A DNA stretch of 64,000 nucleotides from CBDATA01 sp965202845 (GTDB lineage: Bacteria; Acidobacteriota; Vicinamibacteria; Marinacidobacterales; Marinacidobacteraceae), in NCBI GenBank assembly GCA_965202845.1, contig OZ241856.1:2666001-2730000 (forward strand). The letters are read 5' to 3'. The translations under genes were made by a program, and so were the position numbers. The notes under the pieces were generated by a model, which worked only from the letters and a program-made list of their open reading frames with translations, ran no database searches and had not been told where the DNA came from. Positions 36,506 to 45,752 of the stretch are shown in pieces. Position 1 is the first letter of the stretch, and the number at the start of each line of letters is the position of its first letter.

Positions 36506-39503
36506 GTTCCTTGTCCTGGATCGCCCGGTCGAGATCGGCCTCGAACCGGTGTACTTCGGTGAGTTCGGCGAACGCCCAGCGACCCTGGTCGCCGAGATGG
36601 TTCACCCCCGGAATCCAGTAGGCGTCCATTGTATTCTTCTTGTGCTTGGCGTCCTCCCCCCGAAGCCCCTTGATCTCGACGATCAGGCGCAGCAGGTCGT
36701 CGTCGCTTTTTCCCCGTCCGTCGTCGACAAGCAGGATGAAATCGGGGATGTAGGTCCGCGCCTCCCCCTTGAACCGGTAGGGCACTTCCAGCCCCAGGCC
36801 GTGGTTCTTCACCCAAGCCCGGACGCGGGGATGCCCCTCGGCGACCTGGCAGAACCGGGCCTCCCATTCGCTGTCGCAGACGGCGTAGTTGACATGACAC
36901 CTGCCCGGCTCGGTCCGCCAGGTGGTCTCTTTCGAAGTCACGAAGTGGACGTCCCGGGTCGATCCGGACGGACTCCAAGGATCGAGCATCGCCTGGATCG
37001 GATCCTTCTCCACCATGGCGATGACGATGGCCTGGGCGATGCGTTCGCACGCCATGTCGGCAAGCTCCCGGTACATGAGTTGCGCCGGGTGGGTTCCGCC
37101 CGCGCAGTCAAGATGGTTGTCGAGCCATTCGCGGGCGACGCGCTTGAACTCGCCGAACAGGTGCAGCTTCGGCGCCTCATGCGGCTTGCGCTGCTTTTCC
37201 ATCAGATGCCGGGCGAGGTGGAACAGCAGCGTGGACTCGCGCAGTTTGTGGGTGTGCACCAGATTCATGTCCACCCCTTCGCCGATGATGCCCTCGTTGC
37301 GGGTTTCGGTGGGGCCGACCAGTTCCGGGGTAAGCGTCAGGGTGGAGTCCTTGTTGAAATTCGCCTGCAGCCGCTCCTCCGGCAACTGGACGCGGTAGCC
37401 GGCGACGCGGGGGAAGCGGATTTCGCAGGCGTCCCGGTCCGGGGTGATCGCCTTGACTTCGGTCCGCCTTTGCGGCTTCTGCGGCTTCGCCGGCACCGGC
37501 TCGGCGGCGAAGTCGAACGGGATGCCGAACACGTCGGCGTACTCGACCGGCAGCAGACCCGTTTCTTGATTCAGTTCGTAGGAGGGCCGGCGAAGCGCCC
37601 GGCCGACCGCCTGTTCGCAAAGAAGCTGCGTCCCGAACGCGCGCACTCCCAGAATGTGGGTCACGTTGTTCGCGTCCCAGCCCTCGGTGAGCATCGACAC
37701 CGAAACCACGCACCGGACCTGGGCGCCCAGCCGGTCCTTCTTGCCGACCGTGTTCATCACCTCGCGCAGCAGCGTCGCGTCTTCGAGTTTCTCGGCGGCC
37801 TTGTGGTCGCCGCGGGCGCGGAGCTCCGCGCGAAAGCGCTCGATCTCGGGCGCCGCGATCTCGCGGAAGCTCTTGTCGAGCGCCGCGCCCGACTCCAGCT
37901 GCAGGCTGTCAATGAGCAGGGTGCGCGGCGGGACGATCGGGTCGCCGTGATCGTCGAAGTTGCGGAACAGTTCGCACTTCCCCGGAACCAGCCCCTGCTC
38001 CCCCTGGAAGCCGGCGATGTATTCGTGGACCAGTTTCGAGGTCGTGGTGTTGTTGCAGATCACGATGAAGCAGGGCGGCGTCTCCATCTTCGTCTCTTCC
38101 CAGAGCGCGAAGGTCTTTTCGTAGTGGCCGTACAGCGACTCCAGCGCTGCCTCGAAAAGCGGAGGCAGCTTCCTCGGATCCGGCTTCTTGGCGGCGCCGC
38201 TTCGGCGGCTTCCCTTCGGCATCCTCATCCTCTTGCCGATGTGGTCCCACAGGTTGCGGAACTTCGGATCGAAGCCCAGGGTGTCGTCGGCGACCGGGAC
38301 GCGCGGCAGCTTGACGATGCCGCACTCGATGGCGTCCATCAGCGAGAAGTCGCTCATCGTCCATGGGAAGAGCGTCCCCTCCGCGTACCCCGACCCGCGC
38401 AGGAAGAACGGCGTCGCCGAAAGGTCGATCACCCGGTTGATCCTCGGGCCCAACGCCTCCAGCCCGGAGATCCAGAGCCGCGCCGCCTCGCGGTTCGATT
38501 TGGCCTCCTTGAGGGCGTCGCCGGTGAGCTTCCCCTCTTCATTCTCGTCGGGCGGCTTTTCCCGGTAGCAGTGGTGCGCCTCGTCGTTCAGCACCATCAC
38601 CTTGCCGACGGCTCCCAACCCGCGCAGGACCCGCTGGAGCATCGCGCCCTCCGTTTCCTGCGAGCGGATTTCCGGGCCGTCACGTCCCTGGAGAAGCCGC
38701 CGGCTGCCTTTTGCGAGCTTCATCGTCTCCCGGAGTTGGAAGGCGTGGAAGTTGGTGATGACGATGCGGGCGCGTCCGAGATCGCCCTGCAAGTCGCGCG
38801 GAACCAGCTCCCGCGTCTTGTAGTAGCTGTCCGGGTCGTTGGGCTGGAGCACCCGGAGGCGGTCCCGGATCGTGATCCCCGGAGTGACGACGAGGAACCT
38901 GCTGGTGAACTTCGGGCTTCGCGGGTGGCGGACCGCGTTGATCGTCTGCCACGCGATGAGCATCGCCATGACGAGGGTCTTGCCGGCGCCGGTGGCGAGC
39001 TTGAGCGAAAGCCGGGAGAGGCCGGGGTTCGCGCTCTCGTTCGCGTCATCGAGATGTTTGCGGAAGCGTTTGGGCTCGACCTCGGTCAGCCAGATCGCCG
39101 TTTCGACCGCCTCCACCTGACAGAAGAACGGACGGAAGCCGGGGAATTCGTGATGGCGCCAGTGCCGGAGCAGTTGCTTTGTTTCGGGCGTCACGCGCCA
39201 CTTGCTTTCCGGCAGCGCCCGCCATGCGCCCACCTGCTCGCGGACGTTCTGGATGACCCGCGCCAGCGCGTACTGCTGGGCGTCGGTCGAAAGCTCCGCC
39301 GCCTCCTTGTCGAGTCCGAGGAGGCGCATGCCCTTTTTCGGCGCCGGGATCGGCGAAACGAAGGACACCCGGCGCCGCCCGTCGATCTTCGCGCCGGTGG
39401 GCTGGTTGTTCTTGCCGAGCTCCCAGTGCTGCGTCGGGGCTTCCCAGGGCGAGTTGAGGATCGGACTCTCGAAAAATTCGGTTCCCATTTCCGACAAGGT
39501 CAA
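36474..39503 (-). CDS. res: Type III restriction enzyme Res subunit (helicase-nuclease)
   Basis: This is a 1009-residue SF2 helicase. Walker A LATGAGKT is near residues 169-176, motif II LNDEAHH near 310, SATPFF (motif III) and VSMLTEGWD plus QAVGRALRR (motifs V-VI) follow. The C-terminus holds YIPDFILLVDD and LIVEIKGLRG, a PD-(D/E)xK nuclease. With Mod it would cut DNA with unmodified sites. It resembles the BPTD_3080-type restriction endonucleases. Its ATG overlaps the stop of the small upstream gene, and DUF2283 overlaps its end. Confidence 0.9.
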   Translation of the reverse strand: MTLSEMGTEFFESPILNSPWEAPTQHWELGKNNQPTGAKIDGRRRVSFVSPIPAPKKGMRLLGLDKEAAELSTDAQQYALARVIQNVREQVGAWRALPESKWRVTPETKQLLRHWRHHEFPGFRPFFCQVEAVETAIWLTEVEPKRFRKHLDDANESANPGLSRLSLKLATGAGKTLVMAMLIAWQTINAVRHPRSPKFTSRFLVVTPGITIRDRLRVLQPNDPDSYYKTRELVPRDLQGDLGRARIVITNFHAFQLRETMKLAKGSRRLLQGRDGPEIRSQETEGAMLQRVLRGLGAVGKVMVLNDEAHHCYREKPPDENEEGKLTGDALKEAKSNREAARLWISGLEALGPRINRVIDLSATPFFLRGSGYAEGTLFPWTMSDFSLMDAIECGIVKLPRVPVADDTLGFDPKFRNLWDHIGKRMRMPKGSRRSGAAKKPDPRKLPPLFEAALESLYGHYEKTFALWEETKMETPPCFIVICNNTTTSKLVHEYIAGFQGEQGLVPGKCELFRNFDDHGDPIVPPRTLLIDSLQLESGAALDKSFREIAAPEIERFRAELRARGDHKAAEKLEDATLLREVMNTVGKKDRLGAQVRCVVSVSMLTEGWDANNVTHILGVRAFGTQLLCEQAVGRALRRPSYELNQETGLLPVEYADVFGIPFDFAAEPVPAKPQKPQRRTEVKAITPDRDACEIRFPRVAGYRVQLPEERLQANFNKDSTLTLTPELVGPTETRNEGIIGEGVDMNLVHTHKLRESTLLFHLARHLMEKQRKPHEAPKLHLFGEFKRVAREWLDNHLDCAGGTHPAQLMYRELADMACERIAQAIVIAMVEKDPIQAMLDPWSPSGSTRDVHFVTSKETTWRTEPGRCHVNYAVCDSEWEARFCQVAEGHPRVRAWVKNHGLGLEVPYRFKGEARTYIPDFILLVDDGRGKSDDDLLRLIVEIKGLRGEDAKHKKNTMDAYWIPGVNHLGDQGRWAFAELTEVHRFEADLDRAIQDKEHEAALLRRDG

Positions 39504-39694
39504 CGGGTTTCGTCGCGTCGCATCTGCGCGACCAGTTCCTCGTCCTGCAGTTCGTCGTTGAGCCGGTTCAGCTTGAGCGGATCGACGCCCGGACGCAGAC
39601 CGCCCCGCGTCGCCCTGACCCGGAAGCGGGGGCGGGGGATCGCGCCCGACTTCGTCCCGGCGGAGGTCCTGGACGGGCGTGACGGCGATGCCAT
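39500..39694 (-). CDS. Small basic protein heading the type III operon
   Basis: These 64 residues begin with a basic Ser/Arg/Pro-rich N-terminus, then VDPLKLNRLNDELQDEELVAQ. Its TGA overlaps the res ATG, so it is translated with res. The tail is duplicated at 30330-30401 with the reading frame kept, which supports it being a real conserved segment, possibly an antitoxin-like tail. I do not recognise the family. Confidence 0.55.
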   Translation of the reverse strand: MASPSRPSRTSAGTKSGAIPRPRFRVRATRGGLRPGVDPLKLNRLNDELQDEELVAQMRRDETR

Positions 39695-39720
39695 GATGCG
39701 CCTACTTTATCCTTGCCCGC

Positions 39721-42700
39721 ATGACGCGCCTGCCCTTCGGTCTCCTGATCCTCGCGCTGGTTCCGGCGGCGTTCGCCCCGGCGCAACCGGCGGCGCTCCT
39801 CGACCCGGGCGGGATGGTGGAGGATGGGAACGGCGACGGCGTTCCCGACCGGCTCCGCGCCCGGGTGATGCTCGCTCCCGGCGCTTCCGCCGCCGAAGTC
39901 GCCGTCGGCGCGGAGATCATGGCGCGCCTCGGCTTCGAGACCCTGGCGCTCGACCTGCCGCTCCCGGAATCCGCCGAAGTGATCATCGCGGTGGGCGACC
40001 GGGAGCTTTCCGACCTTCCGCCCGGGCGGGGCGCGGTGGAATTGCGCGGCGACCTCATCAGCGTGCGCGGCGGGGATGACGCCGGTCTCGCCGTCGCCGC
40101 CCACTGGTTCGCCGGGCGGGCGCCGCATCTCTTCCGCACCGGCGGCGCCTCGCTCTCCGACCTGGAGGCGGCGGTGCGCGAGGCTGTCGGAGTCTCCGCC
40201 CGCGTCGTGCGGGTGGAAATGGATGCGGGCGCCGATGCGCTCCGGGCTGCGGAAGCGCGGGTGGACGCCGCGGACGACGCGGATGCGGCCCGGATCGCCG
40301 CAGCGGTGGAGGCGGCGGGCGACGCCTTGCGGTTCGACAGCCTCCGGTCGCTCACGGTGGTCGCCGTCCATCCGGGAGGCGAGGCGTCGGCCTCGGTCGC
40401 GCACGATCCCCCGGCGCCGGAACCCGGCCCGATTCCAGCCCGCCCCGGAACCGGCGCCAAGACGGACCTGGATCTCTCCGTCCTCTACGAACCCGACGGG
40501 CTGCTGGGCGATTCCAACAGCGACCGGATTCCCGACCGGCTGGACGCCCGGCTCGCGGTCTCGGACGAGGACCCGGAGGGCGTGCTGGCGCTCGCCGCCC
40601 GGCTGGGCCTCGAATCCGCCGGCATGGTGTTCCCGATGGCCGCCGCCCGGATCGACGATCCCGGCCAGGAGCCGACCCTGGTGGTGGTGGGGACGGCGGA
40701 CGGCAGCGCGCTGGCGGCGGACCTGGCGCCTCCCGGACTCGCTCCCGGCGAGGGGTACGTGGGGGTCGTTCCGGAGGCGTTCGGCAAGAAGCCCGCGCTC
40801 CTCGTGACCGGCGGCGACCGGGAGGGACTCTCCCGCGCCCTCCAGCAGACGGCGGTGGCGTTCCCCCATCTGGACGCCGCGAACCGGGCGACCGACCATC
40901 CGACCGCCGATGCGGTCGAATTCGCGGCATGGAAGTTCCTCTCGGCGCGGACTCCGGGCGGCCAGGCGGCGGCCGCCGTCTACAAGCTGGAGCGGATCGC
41001 CGCCGAGATCGCGCACCTGGGCGTCCGGGAGTCCCGCATCCTGGTCTCGGTGAAGGACCCGGCGCCCGGACTCGACGACTTCCTCCGGGCGGCGGCGGAG
41101 CGGCTGGGGCTCGGCGCCGCTTCCGTGACGCTGGACGACCGGAACGTCGAGAACGCCCGGGTGATCCACGAGGAGGAGTTCGCGGTCCCCTTCGAGGTGG
41201 ACGCCTTCCGGGAGATCGTCGAAGCGAAGCTGCTGCCGGCGGTCGGTCGGGGGGAGCGGGTGCGGGTGGTCGCGCTTTTGAGCGAACCCGCCGCCGTCCG
41301 CGCCCGCCTCCGCGAAGAACTGATTGCCGAAATCGAGGAACGGGGCGGAGTCGCCGCCGGGGTCCGCATCCTCTCCGCCTACCGCCAGGGCTACGGCTGG
41401 ATCGAGGAGGTCGTGCTTCCGCAGCTGCTGGCGCTGCGGGAAGCCGGAACCCCGCCGGCCCGGATTCGCCTGCTGTTCCGCGAGCACCGGCCGCCCCCGG
41501 AATGGCCGCAGCAGGCGATGCACACGCCGCTCCGCTGGCAGCACGCGATGTTCCCCGCCGACGAGATTCTGGCGGAGGCGCTTTCGCTGGAACTGGAGGA
41601 CGTGAACTACGAAATGCGCACCGAGGCGGACGCGCCGGCGTACCGGGTGGTCGCCGAGGATGCGAACGGCGGCGTCCTGCTGAACGAGACCTTCGAGCCG
41701 CGGCTGGTCAGCCGCCCGTTCTTCGACCGCTATCCCGATTACGAGTGGATCCAGGTGACCACCGGGGGCATCGTCGCCCATGTGGGCGGGCGTGTGGTCG
41801 CGGACGAGCGGATTCGCACCGACGCCGAGGCGTTTTGGGATCATTTCCAGTCGGACACGCTCGCCCGGCTCTACGACACCATCATGGAGCTTCACGAGGG
41901 CAGACCGCGGGGGCCGGTGGACGCTCCCTATTTCGGCGAGCTCCGGGTGGATCTCTCGCTTTCGGAGCCGGAGCGCCTGCTGGGGGTCGAGCAGGAGATC
42001 GAGTCCACCCACGACGCGCTGCACGAGGACATCTACTTCGTCACCCACAGCCTGATCCGGCACATCGGGCGGAACGCGCTCGGAACCGAGCTCACCTGGC
42101 CGGGCCGGGTCATCCCGTGGATGCGCCCGAAAACCGACGGCACGGCGGGGACCGCGACGATCCGGTTCACCGGATTCCGCACCAGCCGGCCCGCCATCGT
42201 GGTGGACTATCTGGCGGACGAGGGGCGCTCCGGGAGCATCCGGCGCAACATCCCGAAGGTGGAGGTGGAGCGTCCGCAGGCGGTCGCGGCGCGGGTGCGC
42301 GCCGGGGAGTCCGGGGTCCAGGCGCTGCGCCTCCGGGTGAAGGTGGACACCGACGCCGACGAGCGGGACGCCTACGTCGCCCGGCACGGGGAGGACAGCG
42401 CCGACGAGCGGATTCTGTCGGCGGCGCAGGCGACCCGGATGCTGGAGCTTCTGGGCGATCTCCGGGACGCGGGGATGTACGCGGACGAACTGGCGTTCGC
42501 CGGACTCGGCGACCTGGAGCTGGCGGCGGCCTGGACCTGGGGGCACGACCCGGCGGATGAGCGGCTGGCGACCCTGCCGGCGAACGGCGCGCCGCCTCCG
42601 CTCCCGGACATCATGGAGTTTCGGGACGCGACCGGGAACGACGAGCGGCTGGTCCAGTGGGATACGCCGATCTCCCCGCCCGAAGCCCTGGGCATCCTGG

Positions 42701-43779
42701 CCCGGATGTCCGCGTACCCGGAGGCGACGGCGTACCGGATCGGCGAGAGCTATCTCGGACGGCCGATCTGGGCGATGGACCTGATGCCGCCGATGGAGTC
42801 GAGCCACTGGTCGCGCCGGAAGGCGAGTCTTTTCAAGCCGACCGTGGTGTACAGCGCCCGCCAGCACGCCAACGAGGTCTCCTCCACTTCGCACGTGCTC
42901 CGGCTCGCCGAGATGCTGCTTACCGACCCGGAGGAGCGGAAGGCGCTGGACCGGGTGAATGTCGTGATCCATCCGATCCAGAATCCGGACGGCGCCCAGC
43001 TCGCGTGGGACATGCACCAGGTCAACCCGGAGCACATCCTCCACGCCGGATACTGGGGTTCGCTCGGAATCGACTCCACCGCCGGCGCCGAAGAGCCGAT
43101 GCCGATCTATCCGGAGGCGGAGGTGCGGCCGCGCCTCTGGCGGATGTGGCTGCCGGACATCTTCCTGAACCCGCACGGCTATCCGTCGCATCAGCTGGTG
43201 CAGCTCTTCAGCGAGTTCAGTGGTCTGGTGCGCGCCGGGCGGCGCACCGAGCGGAACTGGGGGATGAACAAGGGCTGGTTCATGCCCGGCTTCCGGTTCG
43301 TGGACGATCCCGAGCTGCCGCGCCACCGGGAGGAGCATCTGAAGATTCGGAGATACATCACGGACGCGATCCAGGACACCGAAATCGTGGCGGCGATGAA
43401 CCGGCGGAACTACGACCGCTACCGCCGCTACGGGATGCAGTTCGACCCGGAGGTGTTCCGGATGGATCTCCACAACGGGGTGAACATCCAGATGCCGATC
43501 AAGGGGCGCCGCGCCCGCCGGGGGGACGGCGGTGGCGGGGGTTACGACCCGCGCATCACCATCTGGTCCGGCGTGACGGAAGCGCCGGACGAGCCGGCCC
43601 GGGGCGACTGGATGGTCACCGTCGCCTCCGCCGGACTCGCCTGGGATCGGGCGATCCTGCAGTACCTGCTGGACGGCGACCACCGGGTCGACCGGGATGC
43701 CAGCGAGTTCTTCGGCGGCGTCTCGATCCGCCTGGACCGTCCCCGACCGCCGGAGGCGGAAGAGGAAGAGGAGAACTGA
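39721..43779 (+). CDS. Very large secreted M14-family zinc metallopeptidase
   Basis: This is a 1352-residue protein with a signal peptide (LLILALVPAAFAPAQ). Two Asp-rich segments, DGNGDGVPDRL (~35) and LGDSNSDRIPDRL (~260), look like calcium-binding repeats introducing two related N-terminal domains. A long middle region has no family I recognise. The peptidase domain lies from ~1010 (SYLGRPIWAMDL): RQHANEVSS (~1046, His and Glu zinc ligands) and NPHGYPSH (~1150, third His). The usual catalytic Glu near the end is not obvious to me. Carboxypeptidase-like cleavage outside the cytoplasm is likely. It is divergent from the type III operon. Confidence 0.82.
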   Translation: MTRLPFGLLILALVPAAFAPAQPAALLDPGGMVEDGNGDGVPDRLRARVMLAPGASAAEVAVGAEIMARLGFETLALDLPLPESAEVIIAVGDRELSDLPPGRGAVELRGDLISVRGGDDAGLAVAAHWFAGRAPHLFRTGGASLSDLEAAVREAVGVSARVVRVEMDAGADALRAAEARVDAADDADAARIAAAVEAAGDALRFDSLRSLTVVAVHPGGEASASVAHDPPAPEPGPIPARPGTGAKTDLDLSVLYEPDGLLGDSNSDRIPDRLDARLAVSDEDPEGVLALAARLGLESAGMVFPMAAARIDDPGQEPTLVVVGTADGSALAADLAPPGLAPGEGYVGVVPEAFGKKPALLVTGGDREGLSRALQQTAVAFPHLDAANRATDHPTADAVEFAAWKFLSARTPGGQAAAAVYKLERIAAEIAHLGVRESRILVSVKDPAPGLDDFLRAAAERLGLGAASVTLDDRNVENARVIHEEEFAVPFEVDAFREIVEAKLLPAVGRGERVRVVALLSEPAAVRARLREELIAEIEERGGVAAGVRILSAYRQGYGWIEEVVLPQLLALREAGTPPARIRLLFREHRPPPEWPQQAMHTPLRWQHAMFPADEILAEALSLELEDVNYEMRTEADAPAYRVVAEDANGGVLLNETFEPRLVSRPFFDRYPDYEWIQVTTGGIVAHVGGRVVADERIRTDAEAFWDHFQSDTLARLYDTIMELHEGRPRGPVDAPYFGELRVDLSLSEPERLLGVEQEIESTHDALHEDIYFVTHSLIRHIGRNALGTELTWPGRVIPWMRPKTDGTAGTATIRFTGFRTSRPAIVVDYLADEGRSGSIRRNIPKVEVERPQAVAARVRAGESGVQALRLRVKVDTDADERDAYVARHGEDSADERILSAAQATRMLELLGDLRDAGMYADELAFAGLGDLELAAAWTWGHDPADERLATLPANGAPPPLPDIMEFRDATGNDERLVQWDTPISPPEALGILARMSAYPEATAYRIGESYLGRPIWAMDLMPPMESSHWSRRKASLFKPTVVYSARQHANEVSSTSHVLRLAEMLLTDPEERKALDRVNVVIHPIQNPDGAQLAWDMHQVNPEHILHAGYWGSLGIDSTAGAEEPMPIYPEAEVRPRLWRMWLPDIFLNPHGYPSHQLVQLFSEFSGLVRAGRRTERNWGMNKGWFMPGFRFVDDPELPRHREEHLKIRRYITDAIQDTEIVAAMNRRNYDRYRRYGMQFDPEVFRMDLHNGVNIQMPIKGRRARRGDGGGGGYDPRITIWSGVTEAPDEPARGDWMVTVASAGLAWDRAILQYLLDGDHRVDRDASEFFGGVSIRLDRPRPPEAEEEEEN

Positions 43780-43797
43780 CGGAGGGGGAGACCCCGA

Positions 43798-44094
43798 TCA
43801 GCGGGCGCTGGCGACGGAGTCCAGGGTCGGCAGCCGGGCGATCCGGGAGCCGCTCCTCTGTTCCGCGAGTCGCAACTCGTAGAGCTTCTGGAGGTTGAGC
43901 CAGAACTCCGCCGACGTCCCGAAGAAGCGTCCCAGCCGCAACGCGGTGTCGCCGGTGATCGAGCGGCGCCCGTTCAGGATTCCGGTGATGCGGCTGGCCG
44001 GGACGTCCATGCGCCGCGCGAGCTCGGACGCGCTCATGCCGAGCGCATCGAGGTCTTCGCGCAGGGTCTCGCCCGGATGGATGGGTTCGCGCAT
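43798..44094 (-). CDS. higA: HigA-family XRE antitoxin
   Basis: This 98-residue protein has the HigA pattern: IHPGETLREDLDALGMSASE, LARRMDVPASRITGILNGRR, ITGDTALRLGRFFGTSAEFW, then NLQKLYELRLAE. It binds the operator through its helix-turn-helix and neutralises HigB. It follows higB by 18 bases, the reversed toxin-first order typical of higBA. Confidence 0.93.
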   Translation of the reverse strand: MREPIHPGETLREDLDALGMSASELARRMDVPASRITGILNGRRSITGDTALRLGRFFGTSAEFWLNLQKLYELRLAEQRSGSRIARLPTLDSVASAR

Positions 44095-44112
44095 GGTTTT
44101 CGTCTCCTTCAG

Positions 44113-44394
44113 TTAACGGTAGTCCACAATTTCCACTTCGGTCGGGCCGGAACTTCCCGCAGGCCACCTGAAGCATATCCGCCATTGGTCGTTGATGCGG
44201 ACGCTCCACTGCCCTTTGCGTCGGCCCTTGAGCGCCTCCAATCGGTGCCCTGGCCTTGTCAGGTCGCCCAAGCGAGAGGCTGCGTCCAGCTGGTCGAGCC
44301 TGCGCAGGGCAGTTCGGGCGAATCCGGAGAACCGTGCAACGCGGCGGCCCGCGTAGAACGCTTCGGTTTTCCTGTCCGAGAAACTGGCGATCAC
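44113..44394 (-). CDS. higB: HigB/RelE-type mRNA interferase toxin
   Basis: From GTG 44394, 93 residues: VIASFSDRKTEAFYAGRRVARF, then LEALKGRRKGQWSVRIN and DQWRICFRW end the RelE fold. HigB cuts mRNA on the ribosome. GGAAAG lies just ahead of the GTG. The frame is open to 44427, but the family begins at the chosen start (I-x-S-F-x-D). It lies downstream of darG on the same strand. Confidence 0.9.
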   Translation of the reverse strand: MIASFSDRKTEAFYAGRRVARFSGFARTALRRLDQLDAASRLGDLTRPGHRLEALKGRRKGQWSVRINDQWRICFRWPAGSSGPTEVEIVDYR

Positions 44395-44491
44395 GATGCT
44401 TTCCGTGTCTGGGGCCCCGCGGCCCATGCCGAAGCATCCACCTCGTACCCGGTTTCGACTCCTGGAAGCGAGACGGAACTGACGGGGGATC

Positions 44492-45088
44492 TCAGTGGCG
44501 CGCCGCTGGACTTCTCGGCTGGGCGAACAGGCTGTTCATCTTGCGCTGCGCTCGACGAGTCGCTGGCGCTTTTTTACGACGGCGCATCGGCTGCGTTGCC
44601 TTCGGTTCGTCGCCGGGTTCGAAAACGACGGCATCCACCAAGTGAGGGGTCCCGCGGAGCGCCTCCTCGATGCGCGGACGCACGTCGTTCCAGTCCAGTC
44701 CGCCCAAGCCGCAGCCGAGTGCCGGCATCGCGATCGAACGGATGCGGTGCTCTTGGATCACTCTTGCCAAGTCGTCCAGGCCGGTTTCGATGTCCCCCAT
44801 CCGGCTGGGGTAGCGCCAGTGCCGCTTGGTCGGGAAATTGATGATGAACCGGGGACCGGCGGGCGCCCCGGTCTCGAAGACGAACATGCGCCCCGGACGC
44901 ACCTCCCCGCGCTCGCACGCCTCGGCGTACGCGAGGAAGTTGTCGGGGAATCTTTCCTTGAACTGAAGCGCGATCCCCTTGCCCATCACGCCGTAGCAGT
45001 TGACGGTATTGACCAAAGCCTCTACATCTTCTGCCAACAGATCACCGGTCTTGAAGCGAATCAAGCCGTTGATTTCCTTGGAGGCCAT
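44492..45088 (-). CDS. darG: DarG-like macro-domain antitoxin
   Basis: This is 198 residues from ATG 45088. The macro domain fills ~5-155: GDLLAEDVEALVNTVNC, GVMGKGIALQFKERFP and ALGCGLGGLDW bind ADP-ribose. DarG removes the ADP-ribose that DarT puts on single-stranded DNA. The protein is short: it lacks the long C-terminal DarT-binding domain of E. coli DarG, ending in a basic tail, closer to macro-only forms. Its start overlaps the darT stop (ATGA). Confidence 0.88.
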   Translation of the reverse strand: MASKEINGLIRFKTGDLLAEDVEALVNTVNCYGVMGKGIALQFKERFPDNFLAYAEACERGEVRPGRMFVFETGAPAGPRFIINFPTKRHWRYPSRMGDIETGLDDLARVIQEHRIRSIAMPALGCGLGGLDWNDVRPRIEEALRGTPHLVDAVVFEPGDEPKATQPMRRRKKAPATRRAQRKMNSLFAQPRSPAARH

Positions 45089-45723
45089 CAGTAGTACCAA
45101 TCTTCCTGCACTGCGACCGGAGGCCGATGCCGAGCGGAACGGAGGATTCCCTCGACTCGCCGTCGACTACGAAAAGTACACACGCCGATGCGGCGGACCA
45201 ACGACCACGGGAATGACCTGGCGATGAGGAATTCCGCCTGCTTTCCTTCCTTGCATTCGCTCCAGTTTCGCGCCTGGACAGCATCCCAATCGATCTCGTC
45301 GAGATGATCCAAGTCGCACCGATCTTCGAAGTACGTGGCGCCCGCGTTCGACAAGGTGAAGGCCCACAGATGTCCCTTTTGTTCCGCCCATTGAATTGTT
45401 TCATACATGTCAGCTTCCAAATGTACAATGGGATCTTGGCCATCAGAATAGTCCGAATGGCCTTTATGGATGACGAAGAGCATGGGGGATCGGGGGCAAA
45501 AGTAGAAGGGCACACAACTGCCAACCCGAAGGCCATTATGGCCGTGGCATGACAGCAAGTTAGTCCGACGTCTCTGCTTGATCTCCTCAATGCCGATGGG
45601 AGTTCCCGGCCTCGGATACCGCTCGATCTTCATATCACTCCAGAGATAACGGTCCGCAATGATGGATGGGAGACGGTCCAGATGAACGATGTGGCATATC
45701 TTCGGGTATCTGGGTTGGGGCAT
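45088..45723 (-). CDS. darT: DarT-like DNA ADP-ribosyltransferase toxin
   Basis: This is 211 residues from ATG 45723. It shows the DarT (DUF4433) motifs YPKICHIVHLDRLPSII (NAD site), IGIEEIKQRR, CVPFYFCPRSPML, HLEADMYETIQWAEQ and CKEGKQAEFLI with the catalytic Glu. DarT transfers ADP-ribose to DNA bases and acts as a phage-defence toxin. It is followed by darG and then higBA on the same strand. It is less GC-rich than its flanks, suggesting transfer. TATAGAAT lies upstream as a possible -10 box within the 29-base gap after the amidohydrolase gene. Confidence 0.9.
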   Translation of the reverse strand: MPQPRYPKICHIVHLDRLPSIIADRYLWSDMKIERYPRPGTPIGIEEIKQRRRTNLLSCHGHNGLRVGSCVPFYFCPRSPMLFVIHKGHSDYSDGQDPIVHLEADMYETIQWAEQKGHLWAFTLSNAGATYFEDRCDLDHLDEIDWDAVQARNWSECKEGKQAEFLIARSFPWSLVRRIGVCTFRSRRRVEGILRSARHRPPVAVQEDWYY

Positions 45724-45752
45724 GGTTGACTCTGCCGCGATTCTATACCGGA

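Noticed and set aside
36504..40079. 1191-codon plus-strand frame opposite res
   Set aside because: Antisense to a complete SF2 helicase-nuclease.
39568..43683. 1371-codon minus-strand frame opposite the M14 gene
   Set aside because: Antisense to a gene with signal peptide and zinc motifs.
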